Made by a program: the position numbers and the translations under genes
Notes under the pieces: model-generated
Databases searched by the model: none
Seen by the model: the letters and a program-made list of their open reading frames with translations, nothing else
Told to the model about the DNA's origin: nothing
Shown: in pieces, positions 25,932-34,713 of the stretch
How the letters are laid out: the number at the start of each line of letters is the position of its first letter
Numbering within the stretch: position 1 is the stretch's first letter
Origin: Cytophagales bacterium
Lineage (GTDB): Bacteria > Bacteroidota > Bacteroidia > Cytophagales > Cyclobacteriaceae
Direction: 5' to 3'
NCBI GenBank assembly: GCA_022360015.1
Contig: JAKSDQ010000014.1
Coordinates: 47,638 to 111,637 of the forward strand
Length of the DNA stretch: 64,000 bases

Positions 25932-26788
25932 TAGATCACCCACCCAATCATTAACAACGACAAAAAAGTAGCCAGCAGCGAACCTTCAAAACCAAACTCC
26001 CCCCCACTGAAAAGCTCGTCTGCCGGAGGCTTCTGAGTAATAATGGCATGCATATCGAGTCCGCTTACATGAAACCCAAAAACTGGCCCCTGAAAAAAGT
26101 TCCAGCTAAAGTGCAGCGCCACCGGAAACCAAAGGTTTTTGGTATAAATATAGCTGGCACCCAATAAAATTCCTGCCAAAAACAAATTGAGTATCCCAAC
26201 CGGAGAGGTGTTGGGATTGAAAATATGCAGAATAGCAAACAAAATGGCAGAAAGCACCAGGGCTACATATTTGTTAAATGACGCCATGAAATTGCCCAGG
26301 ATGTAACCTCTCACCAATAGCTCTTCATTCAGTGAGATCAATACACATAAAACCAGGCTTAAAAAAAAAGAAGAAGCCACAAAACCTGTCTGTTCTATGG
26401 CAAGCAACCCCGTCACCATCAAAATAGCTGTGCCTATGGTCATAATAATGGCTCCGGCTGCCACGCCCAGCACGATGTCCTTTCCCCTACCTTTCAGGTC
26501 TAATCCCAGGGAATACAGCGATCGGCGGTCAATATGCTTGCAAAAAATCCAAATGACCAACAAAGCACCTGCCAGCGTAAACATTTGTATAATCAACAAC
26601 TGCCGGAGATCGCCCCTGTTGTTTTCCTGTTGACCGAGCAGCTCGATAAGATCATCTCCGGTTACCCAACCCATTATCAACAACCCCAGCATTTGAAACA
26701 TCCCGGCAATGAGCATATAAGGCACCAGCAGGATAATTACCCTCAACCAGCCTTGTTTGATTACGGGATGTGAATGGTTGTCCTCCAT
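25913..26788 (-). CDS. CPBP-family intramembrane metalloprotease
   Basis: A 291-residue polytopic membrane protein with about seven to eight hydrophobic segments. The three CPBP (Abi/CAAX protease) motifs are present in order: NEELLVRGY (motif 1, Glu-Glu and Arg), ILFAILHIFNP (His) and LWFPVALHFSWNF (His). Family members cut prenylated or other membrane proteins; bacterial roles include bacteriocin immunity and signalling, and the substrate here is unknown. It lies 39 bases downstream of the DUF2723 gene on the same strand, so they may be co-transcribed. It overlaps the end of the AsmA-like gene. Confidence 0.92.
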   Translation of the reverse strand: MEDNHSHPVIKQGWLRVIILLVPYMLIAGMFQMLGLLIMGWVTGDDLIELLGQQENNRGDLRQLLIIQMFTLAGALLVIWIFCKHIDRRSLYSLGLDLKGRGKDIVLGVAAGAIIMTIGTAILMVTGLLAIEQTGFVASSFFLSLVLCVLISLNEELLVRGYILGNFMASFNKYVALVLSAILFAILHIFNPNTSPVGILNLFLAGILLGASYIYTKNLWFPVALHFSWNFFQGPVFGFHVSGLDMHAIITQKPPADELFSGGEFGFEGSLLATFLSLLMIGWVIYYFRGE

Positions 26789-26827
26789 GATGAAAACCTA
26801 AGGGTTCCCGTTTCGGTTGTTTCGTGA

Positions 26828-29788
26828 CTACCTGTTTAACTGTTCATAATAGCGATCCAGTTTTTCCCGGTATTCAGTGGCGAGGGCAGACTCACCTCCG
26901 TCACTCAGGGAGCGGATCAAATTACTCAATAAATATATATTGACCTGTAATTCCCTCACATTGCCCCTCATATTACGATTCACATAATATTCCAAAAACT
27001 CCAAAGTACGTCGCGAAAAGACCTTGGCAATTTCCATGGCTTTGTCTTTTTGGCCTACCTGCAATAGCAGGTCAATGGTTTGGGCGGCCGTAAAGTCATA
27101 GGGAACCACGTTATCCGGCATCAGGGTAAGACTTTTGTTAATTACTTCGGCGGCTTTGTCAGTTTTACCTTCTGCTAACAATGCCTCTGCCAGGGTATTA
27201 AACTGCGAACGGAAAGGGGTAATGGACCGCTGAATGTAATCCTCGGTCGTGTAATATACCTTTGGGTTGTCCAGTTCCCGCCAAAAAGATCTGTTCATCA
27301 GGTTTTCATACATTTTATCAGTATCCACGAGACGACCTTCACCGGGATTATAAACAGGTAACAGCCGGAAAGTGCTTCCTTCCTGAACCACGTAATTGTT
27401 GAAATCGAGATTCACACCCAGCATGGAAGTGTTGTTGAAATAAATCGGACGCTCCCATTTATTGGCAATGATTAAATCGAGTATCATCAGATCCTGTTTT
27501 TGCAAACTTCCTCCTTTCATTGGAATAACCATGCGGTTGGTTACCTTATCCCTGAAATTGTCCGGAATAATGCCTTTATTCAACACTGCGGTGGTATCTA
27601 CATTCAGGTAAAATTTCCTGGCGGGCACAGAGTTCAATTCGCCAAATGAAGCCCTTATTTTTAAAGCCGGATGGTCATCCTTTATCAGTTTCATAAACTG
27701 GGTAAGATTGATGGCATCGGCTTTTAAATTGGGGTTTTCTATGAAAGGCAGGTAATCGTTTACGCCTTGTTTATAGTTTTCCAATTCGAGGGTAAAGGGC
27801 AACGGTTCCGATTCGTAGGCCTGACGGCGCATTTGCTGCAGGTACCAATCGGTGTTGAAATAGGTCAGCACGATAACCCTGACATCTGTACGGAATCCCT
27901 CCACCTCCTGGGCATACCACAACGGGAAAGTATCATTGTCTCCACCGGTAAACAAGATGGCATTGGGAGCACAGGCATTTAAAATATTTTTTGCCCCATC
28001 CACCGAAAAATACCGGTTAGACCGGTTATGATCATCCCATCCCTGCTGCGCCATGATTCCCGGTACGATCAGGCAAATAGCCGTGGTTGCTATAGCCCCG
28101 TTGGTAACTGATTTTAAGTGTTTGCCAATAAACTGTGCAATGGGAATTACACTGAAGCCAATCCAGATAGCAAAAGCGTAAAACGATCCGACATACGCAT
28201 AATCCCTTTCCCTGGGCTCAACAGGGGGCGGATTCAGGTAAAGAATTATGGCCATACCTGTCATAAAAAAAAGCATGGCTACCACGGCAAAAGTTTTTCT
28301 CTCTGAGTTCAGGTTGAAGAACATCCCAATTAATCCCAGGATAAAAGGCAGCATAAAATAGTTGTTCCTTGCCTTATTGTTAGCCAGCACCTCCGGTAGG
28401 TCTTTGCTACTCTCAAACGGCCACAAAACCCCCGCATTCTGTATATCACTTTCCCGGCCTATGAAATTCCATGAAAAATACCTGAAATAAAAATGTCCGA
28501 ACTGGCGTACAAATAAAAACCGGATGTTGTCGGCGAAATTCGGCTTTTCCCCGGGCCTCAAACCCAACACCTGCCGGTAGGCCTCCACATGGTCACTCCT
28601 GCTGCTATGAATCCTTGGAAAAATAGTCTGTTCATCATCATTGTAGACATTTTTGATCCGGTGCCTCGATATTTCATACTTTTCTTCGCCTTTAACATAT
28701 ACAGGGTCCCCTTGCTCCTGACTTTGCAATTCGGCTGTGAAATAGGGCCCATAAAGTATCGGCCATTCCCCGTATTGCTCCCTTTTGAGGTATGAAACCA
28801 CACTGACAATATCTTCAGGGTGATTTTCATTAATGAGTGGGTTGTAGCTGGACCTGATCACGATTATTGCATAGGAAGCATAACCAATCAAAATAAATAC
28901 AAAGCAAAGCAACGCCGTATTCAGCACCTCCTTTTGATGCTTGATAGAATAAAATACACCATAAATCAGTGCCCCGAAGAAAAGAATGGCAAATACAATA
29001 ATACCTGCACCAAAAGGCAAGCCTATATTATTAACAAAAAATATCTCGAAACTTCCTGCCACACTTGGCAAACCGATGATTACACCATATTGCACCAGTA
29101 CCACGATAATACCGCAGATAGCCAAAGTGAGCAATATGCCATTGCGTGTGGGTTTATATTTTTTAAAGTAGTAAATCAGGCCCAGTGACGGAATAGTCAG
29201 CAGGTTTAACAGGTGCACCCCTATGGATAGTCCCATCATATAAGCAATCAGGATGAACCACTTGTTGGCAGTGCTTGGGTCTTCAATCAATTCCCACTTA
29301 AGCATGGCCCAAAAAACGAAAGCTGTGAAAAATGAGGATACTGCATACACTTCAGCCTCCACCGCAGAAAACCAAAATGAGTCGGAAAAAGTATAAGCCA
29401 AAGCGCCGATAATTCCGGCACCTACTAAAAGAAAAGCCTGTTCTTTTGTTTCCTTCCCGCTTTTAATTTTCATCACCTTGCGTCCCAGCAATACAATGGT
29501 CCAATACAAAAACAAAATGGTAAAACCACTGCTTAATGCACTGGACATATTAATCCAGAAAGCCACCTTCTCCACATCTCCAAAAGCCAAAAATGAAAAC
29601 ATCCTGCCCAGCAGCAGGAAAAATGGTGCCCCGGGAGGGTGGGGAACCTGTAATTTATAAGAAACGGCAATGAACTCCCCGCAGTCCCACAGGCTGGCTG
29701 TAGGCTCTATAGTGATGATATAAACCATAGATGCCAACGCAAACAATGCCCATCCCACTATGTTGTTTGTTTTTCGAAAATTATCCAT
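26828..29788 (-). CDS. DUF2723 membrane protein with C-terminal TPR-like region
   Basis: A 986-residue inner-membrane protein. Its N-terminal DUF2723 domain is a GT-C-like glycosyltransferase fold with the signature LWDCGEF (Asp35 and Glu38 in the first periplasmic loop) and HPPGAPFF. Roughly ten or more hydrophobic segments follow. A soluble region comes after about residue 560, and the last ~150 residues are helical and TPR-like (EGKTDKAAEVINKSL, QKDKAMEIAK). The fold suggests lipid-linked sugar transfer to exported proteins, such as O-glycosylation, but no activity is proven here. A fragment of a second copy is present at 31849-32151. Confidence 0.9.
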   Translation of the reverse strand: MDNFRKTNNIVGWALFALASMVYIITIEPTASLWDCGEFIAVSYKLQVPHPPGAPFFLLLGRMFSFLAFGDVEKVAFWINMSSALSSGFTILFLYWTIVLLGRKVMKIKSGKETKEQAFLLVGAGIIGALAYTFSDSFWFSAVEAEVYAVSSFFTAFVFWAMLKWELIEDPSTANKWFILIAYMMGLSIGVHLLNLLTIPSLGLIYYFKKYKPTRNGILLTLAICGIIVVLVQYGVIIGLPSVAGSFEIFFVNNIGLPFGAGIIVFAILFFGALIYGVFYSIKHQKEVLNTALLCFVFILIGYASYAIIVIRSSYNPLINENHPEDIVSVVSYLKREQYGEWPILYGPYFTAELQSQEQGDPVYVKGEEKYEISRHRIKNVYNDDEQTIFPRIHSSRSDHVEAYRQVLGLRPGEKPNFADNIRFLFVRQFGHFYFRYFSWNFIGRESDIQNAGVLWPFESSKDLPEVLANNKARNNYFMLPFILGLIGMFFNLNSERKTFAVVAMLFFMTGMAIILYLNPPPVEPRERDYAYVGSFYAFAIWIGFSVIPIAQFIGKHLKSVTNGAIATTAICLIVPGIMAQQGWDDHNRSNRYFSVDGAKNILNACAPNAILFTGGDNDTFPLWYAQEVEGFRTDVRVIVLTYFNTDWYLQQMRRQAYESEPLPFTLELENYKQGVNDYLPFIENPNLKADAINLTQFMKLIKDDHPALKIRASFGELNSVPARKFYLNVDTTAVLNKGIIPDNFRDKVTNRMVIPMKGGSLQKQDLMILDLIIANKWERPIYFNNTSMLGVNLDFNNYVVQEGSTFRLLPVYNPGEGRLVDTDKMYENLMNRSFWRELDNPKVYYTTEDYIQRSITPFRSQFNTLAEALLAEGKTDKAAEVINKSLTLMPDNVVPYDFTAAQTIDLLLQVGQKDKAMEIAKVFSRRTLEFLEYYVNRNMRGNVRELQVNIYLLSNLIRSLSDGGESALATEYREKLDRYYEQLNR

Positions 29789-29826
29789 GGATGAGAAAAA
29801 ATTTCTAAAAGATTATTTTAGCTTGG

Positions 29827-29834
29827 CAAAAATA
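29827..29834 (-). promoter_or_regulatory. -7 promoter element (TATTTTTG) for the DUF2723 gene
   Basis: On the minus strand TATTTTTG fits TAnnTTTG and would start transcription about 34 bases before the ATG at 29788. No TTG lies 19-23 bases further upstream. Confidence 0.35.
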
Positions 29835-30023
29835 GCTGATTAATTTAATAAATATAGCGAAGTCCGTAATTTATCGGGGTGATGCATATTGTTTAACTTT
29901 ATTTAACAGGATCAGCGTTTTAATCGCCATTAATTTCCGGGAGAGCTGGCCGGCCTTCAGGAATACACATCTTCTACCCCAAATCCGGGAAGCTGTTGAA
30001 AATGTTAAATCGGTCACACCCCC

Positions 30024-30332
30024 AAAAAAATTACCGAAACTATTGAAAACCGGAATCTGGATCGGTTTGTTGTTAAATGGTCTTTGTTATCATCAGCTTT
30101 TGGTTATCAGCATAAAGATTGGCATACGGTTCGTTGTGAAATGAAAGAGAAACAGGTTAGCATCCTGCTCAATGGTTCCCTAATATATGAAATGACCTAC
30201 AATGAAAGCCTGGGAGCCCTGGCAGGTATGCGTTTTAAGTTCATCGGCTCCGGCGCAGTTCAATAGGTCGACATTTGGGATAAAAATGATGATTTGGTTT
30301 TTGAGGAAAGATTTCATGATGAAGTTTTCTGA
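30024..30332 (+). pseudogene. Broken jelly-roll (LamG/concanavalin-like) gene fragment
   Basis: The frame from 30024 encodes NRNLDRFVVKWS, then DWHTVRCEMKEKQVSILLNG and GALAGMRFKFIGSGAVQ. An in-frame TAG at 30264-30266 interrupts it, after which VDIWDKNDDLVFEERF continues in the same frame to a TGA at 30330-30332. The continuity across the TAG argues for a nonsense mutation inside a real domain. The pattern (H-T-V-R, L-N-G, G-x-x-F-x-F-x-G-S-G) resembles carbohydrate-binding or LamG-like beta-sandwich domains. A second open frame just upstream (to about 30025) meets this one at a run of seven A residues, so a frameshift there is possible. No intact start exists. Confidence 0.6.
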
Positions 30333-30472
30333 CTTAATCAGCCAATTAACCTTACATAACATCCCATACATTTAACTACCAAAAAATTCCCATTTTAGGA
30401 ATTTGCTCCTTTTTTTGGACTTTTTCAAGCATTTGCTTTTTCAAGCAAAAAAATCACCTTAATTGTAATTCT

Positions 30473-30486
30473 CTGCTTATAAGCAG
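30473..30486. repeat. 14-base perfect palindrome upstream of the secreted-protein gene
   Basis: CTGCTTATAAGCAG is its own reverse complement. It lies about 88-101 bases upstream of the start of the 30574 gene. It could be a binding site for a dimeric regulator. Just upstream, TTTTTCAAGCA occurs twice (30421-30431 and 30437-30447). No clear TAnnTTTG promoter is seen in this gap. Confidence 0.4.
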
Positions 30487-30573
30487 TTTGTATAAAATCT
30501 TTACAAATAGAATTTATTTTGAAACTTTGGACTAATCATTGTCATAACGTTTGTGTAATCACGAATGACTGAC

Positions 30574-31731
30574 ATGAAAAAAGCAGTTATATTTTTTCTG
30601 ATTATTCCACTCATCCCTTTAAGTATACTTGCTCAGGAAGGGTATACGTCCGATAACAATTCTACCGGATTTTGGACAGATGCCGGAATATGGTCGAGGT
30701 CCCAAAACTGGATGCCCACAACACCGGGTACGGATGTTGGCGGGGCAACCGGTTTTGTCGATATATATGGTTATGTAGTAAGAAGCGGTAATTTAACCCT
30801 GAGGGGTATGGCCTTGCTAACAGTTTATGATACGCTTTGGATAACGGGTAACTTCAATGTAACACAAAGTTCATCTATTGATGTACGTGCCGGCGGGATT
30901 CTTGTCGTAGATGGAAACATGACATGTAACGGGGGAACCTCTTCAACAAACAATGGTAATATCATTGTAAAGGGTCGTCTGACATCTTCAGGTAGTGCCC
31001 GCGTAAACAATCATCCTGGTGGAACGGATGGTTTCTACGTCTATGGCCCGGCAAGCGGTTCGGGAGGTGCTTCATTTAATGGAAGTCCCAACACTTCTTC
31101 CGCAAATCTACTGGATGAATCTGACCTCAGCGCTAACAATAGCAGCCTTTATAATTTTGTACATGCCACATTACCTGTACGGCTTATTTCCACCGATGCT
31201 TCATTTGACGGTGAAAAAGTAAAGGTTATATGGTCCACTTCTTCGGAATTAAATAACGACAGGTTTGAAATTTACCGATCAACAAATGAGGTCGATTTTA
31301 AATACCTGGGGGAAGTTCCCGGACATGGAACCACTACCGATTTAATTGAATATACTTTTGTAGATGACTGTCCTGTAATCGGCACAAGTTATTACAAAAT
31401 CAAACAGGTCGATTTCGAAGGTGAACATACATACTTCCCTCCGGTTGCTGTTCATGTCAACCCATCTTCTATTATTTTCCAGGTAATTCCCACCATTATA
31501 AAAGAAGGCAATGTGAAGCTTAAAATAGGAAATATCAATCATCATACTGTCAGGATTACCTTAAATGCCTTAAAAGGAAACCTGGCTTTTGACAAAACTT
31601 TCTTTCTGAAAAAAAGGATTATCCGGAAAATTGAACTAACAGATACCGATCAGTTGCAAAATGGTATTTATATAATTACCCTGTATACCGGTAGAAATCA
31701 ATACAGAAAAAAGGTGATAATAGGACGTTAA
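30574..31731 (+). CDS. Secreted protein with type IX-like C-terminal region
   Basis: A 385-residue exported protein with a clean signal peptide (MKKAVIFFLIIPLIPLSILAQ region). The first half is Gly/Ser/Thr/Asn-rich beta sequence that looks like stacked strands (GNLTLRG, SIDVRAGGILVVDGN, GNIIVKGRL). The second half starts LPVRLISTDASF and includes SSELNNDRFEIYRS and YYKIKQVDFEGE, a fibronectin-like block common just before type IX sorting tails. The end (NGIYIITLYTGRNQYRKKVIIGR region) resembles a type A sorting domain, although the usual YPNP motif is missing. It is probably surface-bound or released; no enzyme motif is visible. An ATG three codons upstream (30565) is an alternative start. 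Confidence 0.75.
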   Translation: MKKAVIFFLIIPLIPLSILAQEGYTSDNNSTGFWTDAGIWSRSQNWMPTTPGTDVGGATGFVDIYGYVVRSGNLTLRGMALLTVYDTLWITGNFNVTQSSSIDVRAGGILVVDGNMTCNGGTSSTNNGNIIVKGRLTSSGSARVNNHPGGTDGFYVYGPASGSGGASFNGSPNTSSANLLDESDLSANNSSLYNFVHATLPVRLISTDASFDGEKVKVIWSTSSELNNDRFEIYRSTNEVDFKYLGEVPGHGTTTDLIEYTFVDDCPVIGTSYYKIKQVDFEGEHTYFPPVAVHVNPSSIIFQVIPTIIKEGNVKLKIGNINHHTVRITLNALKGNLAFDKTFFLKKRIIRKIELTDTDQLQNGIYIITLYTGRNQYRKKVIIGR

Positions 31732-31848
31732 AAATCCGGATATGCCCATTGTATGAAAGCCATATTAACCGGGATGGCTGTCCATTTGAAAAATGCCCAA
31801 CTTTGGGTTACTGTGCTGGGTTGAACCTCCTCTGCCAGAGCTTCAGGT

Positions 31849-32151
31849 TCACATACCTTCAATTCTCGCCAAGTATTTCATAAACCCCTTCTCAAACCTT
31901 GCTGCCGGCGCTTCCAGCCTTTTTGACCGGAAAGTCCTGGCCAGGTAATTCATGATAAACAGGTTTTCACGAACAGGCATGGAAGACAAGGCTACCTGCT
32001 TATCCGGATGGTAATTCGACGCCAGACCTGCGCGACTCATCAGGGTAATGGCCATTTGCATTGCTTTTTCTTTTTTATCAAGGTCAAGTAGCAGAGCAAC
32101 CGGAAATAAGCCCCATTCCCAATAAATGTTGGCTTTGTTAAAGTTTTTCAT
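31849..32151 (-). pseudogene. C-terminal fragment of a second DUF2723 protein
   Basis: A 100-residue frame. Its sequence LLLDLDKKEKAMQMAI followed by PVRENLFIMNYLARTFRS lines up with the end of the intact DUF2723 protein at 26828-29788 (LLLQVGQKDKAMEIAK, then NVRELQVNIYLLSNLIRS). The membrane part is missing: upstream the frame runs only about 50 bases further before a TAA. It is thus a stranded tail of a duplicated gene, not a full gene. The ATG at 32151 may still allow translation. The 117 bases between it and the secreted-protein gene show nothing recognisable. Confidence 0.65.
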
Positions 32152-32232
32152 GTGATTTGGCAGTAATCTTAAATCAAATGATGAAATTTTATTGTTTTTT
32201 GAGGGGATAAATTATTTTAAGGGGTGATTTGG

Positions 32233-32310
32233 CAATTGACAATTGATAATTTACAATGGACAATTGGGAAGGTAAGGGGTAATATGGACAATTGACAATG
32301 GATAATTGGG
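32233..32310. repeat. CAATTG-rich short repeats upstream of the DUF2461 gene
   Basis: The unit GACAATTG and its relatives (GATAATTT, GACAATGG) recur at 32233-32268 and 32284-32310, partly as inverted copies. A related perfect palindrome lies at the other end of the DUF2461 gene. Similar A+T-rich repeats are seen between genes in many Bacteroidota and give false reading frames when translated. The region just before the DUF2461 start has no clear promoter. Confidence 0.75.
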
Positions 32311-32347
32311 GAGGGGGAATTTGGGGTGGCTTTCGCTCAAGGAATAC

Positions 32348-33031
32348 ATGAACTTTAAAATTAATAAACCTATGGAATTCAAAATTATTCTGGATTTTTT
32401 GAAAAAACTGAAAAAAAATAACGACCGTGAGTGGTTTACCGACAACAAAAAAAAGTTTGTGGAGGCCAAAGACGCTTTTGAGCCGGCAGTACAACAACTG
32501 CTGGATGGTATTAGCAAATTTGACAAGCGTCTGGCCGAGGTGGAGCCAAAACAATGTATTTACAGAATTTACCGTGACATTCGTTTCAGCAAAGATAAAA
32601 CGCCCTACAAAACTAATTTTGGGGCAGTCATGGGAGAAGGTGGCCGGAAGTCTGCCAACGCTTTTTATTATATTCAGATAGAACCAGGTGATAATTCTTT
32701 TATCGCCGGGGGGCTTTATATGCCCGAAGCCGACAAGCTCAAAAAGATCAGGCAGGAAATTGATTATAATGCCGACGATTTCAAAAAAATCCTGGACAAA
32801 AAGAGTTTCAAACAATACTTTCCTGAAATGGAGGGTGAAAAACTTAAAAAAGCCCCCAAAGGCTATGCCCCGGACGACCCCAACATTGAGTTGTTAAAAC
32901 ACAAGAGCTATATTGTGGTTCACCGCTTTGCCGATGCCCAGGTGCTGGCCGATGATTTTACCAAAAACTGCATCAAAATGTTTAAAGAGATGAAACCCTT
33001 TAATGATTTTTTGAATGTGGCGATTTCTTAG
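32348..33031 (+). CDS. DUF2461-family protein
   Basis: A 227-residue cytoplasmic protein of family DUF2461. The conserved opening FLKKLKKNNDREWFTDNKKKF, the CIYRIYRDIRFSKDKTPYKTNFG block and the GGLYMPEADKLKKIRQEI block are all present. The role of the family is not known. The frame is open upstream into the repeat region, but homologues begin close to the FLKKL segment, so an ATG at 32348 (MNFKIN) or 32372 (MEFKII) is the likely start. It is convergent with the glutaminase gene and flanked on both sides by CAATTG-type repeats. Confidence 0.88.
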   Translation: MNFKINKPMEFKIILDFLKKLKKNNDREWFTDNKKKFVEAKDAFEPAVQQLLDGISKFDKRLAEVEPKQCIYRIYRDIRFSKDKTPYKTNFGAVMGEGGRKSANAFYYIQIEPGDNSFIAGGLYMPEADKLKKIRQEIDYNADDFKKILDKKSFKQYFPEMEGEKLKKAPKGYAPDDPNIELLKHKSYIVVHRFADAQVLADDFTKNCIKMFKEMKPFNDFLNVAIS

Positions 33032-33033
33032 AC

Positions 33034-33049
33034 GTTGTCAATTGACAAC
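33034..33049. repeat. 16-base perfect palindrome between convergent genes
   Basis: GTTGTCAATTGACAAC is its own reverse complement. It occupies the space between the DUF2461 stop and the glutaminase stop and shares the CAATTG core with the repeats at 32233-32310. It may help end transcription, but there is no loop or T tract. Confidence 0.6.
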
Positions 33050-33969
33050 TAAAAAATTGAAAGTCCTGTCTTGGTGGTAAGCAATTCCAAGGATTTCATA
33101 CCCAGTACGGAATTGCCCTTGGGGTTCAGTCTTGGACTCCAAACTGCTACGCTGTATTGCTGTGGGTAAATAGCTACAATTCCGCCACCCACCCCACTCT
33201 TTCCGGGCAGGCCAACGCGAAATGAGAATTCCCCGGCTTCGTCATAAAATCCACAGGTTTGCATAATGGCGTTGATCCTTTTCGTCAACCGCTTTGAAAG
33301 TAACTGCTCACCGCTTTCATAGCTGGCTCCGTGGTTAGCAAATAGTAAAAAGGTCCTTGAAAGCTCCTGACAGGTCATTTCCAAGGAGCATTGGTGAAAA
33401 TAAAAGTCCAGCACAGTATCCACGTCATTTTTGATATTGTCAAAAGACCGCAGCATATGGGCAAGGGCTGCATTGCGGTAGCCGGTCGCCTTTTCCGAAT
33501 CGGCTACTTTCGGATTGAAATCAATACCATCATTGCCACAAATACTTCGTACAAAACGGAGCAGGTCGTCTTTGGGGTTGTCAAGAATAGAAATCAAAAC
33601 ATCGGCCACCACGATAGCCCCGGCGTTAATTAGCGGATTCCTGGGAATACCCCTTTCATATTCCAACTGCACCAATGAATTAAACGGATCCCCGGAAGGC
33701 TCCACATCTACCCTGTCCCAGATACGATCACCCATCTGCGATACAGCCAACGACAAGGTAAGTACCTTTGAAATACTCTGAATAGAAAACTTTTCCCGGC
33801 TATCACCCAGGGCATATTCCTGATCATCAAAGCAATGCAGGCTGATACCATATTTATCCGGGTCAATATTTGCCAATTCAGATATGTAGTCGGCAACCTC
33901 ACCTTCACCTTTAAAAGGTTTGATCTCCTGGTAAATTTCGTCTAATATTTCCTGATAATCGATGTTCAT
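33049..33969 (-). CDS. glsA: Glutaminase
   Basis: A 306-residue serine-dependent glutaminase that hydrolyses glutamine to glutamate and ammonia. It has the beta-lactamase-like catalytic Ser-x-x-Lys motif in FSIQSISKVLTLSLA (about residue 60). The NPLINAGAI block and the C-terminal GKSGVGGGIVAI block are also present. The frame is open to 34017, but the ATG at 33969 (MNIDYQE) matches the family start and lies 10 bases after the PdeM stop. It therefore probably shares an mRNA with PdeM and perhaps the upstream helicase. No functional tie to DNA repair is evident. Confidence 0.95.
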   Translation of the reverse strand: MNIDYQEILDEIYQEIKPFKGEGEVADYISELANIDPDKYGISLHCFDDQEYALGDSREKFSIQSISKVLTLSLAVSQMGDRIWDRVDVEPSGDPFNSLVQLEYERGIPRNPLINAGAIVVADVLISILDNPKDDLLRFVRSICGNDGIDFNPKVADSEKATGYRNAALAHMLRSFDNIKNDVDTVLDFYFHQCSLEMTCQELSRTFLLFANHGASYESGEQLLSKRLTKRINAIMQTCGFYDEAGEFSFRVGLPGKSGVGGGIVAIYPQQYSVAVWSPRLNPKGNSVLGMKSLELLTTKTGLSIF

Positions 33970-33979
33970 AACTGTTACT

Positions 33980-34630
33980 TCAAAAGGCCATAATCTCGCT
34001 GTCGCTGACAGGGGCAAAAATCTGATCCGTCTTTTTGGGTCTTATAATCGCTGTGCCGGTAAATTTACCGAATGCCGGCAGCAGCCCGTTTTGATCAGAA
34101 AAATAAAAACACGGAAGCCGCAATGATTGCCTCGCTTTGCCCCTGAGTTTAATACTGGGATGCACATGACCCGCCAGATTATAATAAGTCTCAGGCACCT
34201 CATTCATCGGGTGATGGCTTAATAAAAATGCACCTATGGCATAGGGTTCATCAAGGACTTGTATGTTAAATTTATCATATTCCCTTCTCGCCATGATGTC
34301 ATGGTTGCCTGAGATTAATGAAAAATGGTACTGACCATATCCCTTAATCAATGCCCCGAACTTTTCCCAATCCTCATTGTGATCGCTATGAAAGAGGTCA
34401 CCCAAGAAGATAATCCTTTCCATGGGAAATGCTTTTAAAAGGCGGTTAAATTTCGCATAATTCATGTAAGCCACCTGCTGTGGTACGGCAATGCCATTTT
34501 TGCGGAAATGAGAGGCCTTGCCCAAATGAAAATCAGCCACTAACAATGCTTTTTCCTCTACCCAATACATTGCTTTAAGGGGGTGGAGCAAAAAGGTTTG
34601 TTCCATAATTTGTACCGAAGTGAACTTCAT
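33980..34630 (-). CDS. pdeM: Ligase-associated DNA damage response phosphoesterase PdeM
   Basis: A 216-residue calcineurin-type metallophosphoesterase. Metal-binding motifs are in order: DFHLGK (Asp33, His35), GDLFHSD, GNHD and GHVHP. In Bacteroidota and many Proteobacteria this family sits with an Lhr-type helicase, an ATP-dependent ligase and a beta-lactamase-fold exonuclease. All three are found here within 7 kb. It is read in the same direction as the helicase, 83 bases downstream. The substrate is presumed to be nucleic acid. The short sequence and full motif set leave little doubt about the family. Confidence 0.92.
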   Translation of the reverse strand: MKFTSVQIMEQTFLLHPLKAMYWVEEKALLVADFHLGKASHFRKNGIAVPQQVAYMNYAKFNRLLKAFPMERIIFLGDLFHSDHNEDWEKFGALIKGYGQYHFSLISGNHDIMARREYDKFNIQVLDEPYAIGAFLLSHHPMNEVPETYYNLAGHVHPSIKLRGKARQSLRLPCFYFSDQNGLLPAFGKFTGTAIIRPKKTDQIFAPVSDSEIMAF

Positions 34631-34713
34631 GCGGAATTAAAGATGAAAGGATTCCAAAGAAAAGAAATTCAGCATTAATCAGCAATATTTTTGAGTCATT
34701 CCTATCAGATTAA

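Noticed and set aside
32189..32815. Minus-strand open frame opposite the DUF2461 gene, with QLSIVN-type repeats
   Set aside because: The repeats come from translating the CAATTG-rich spacer; the rest is the reverse of a well-supported gene.
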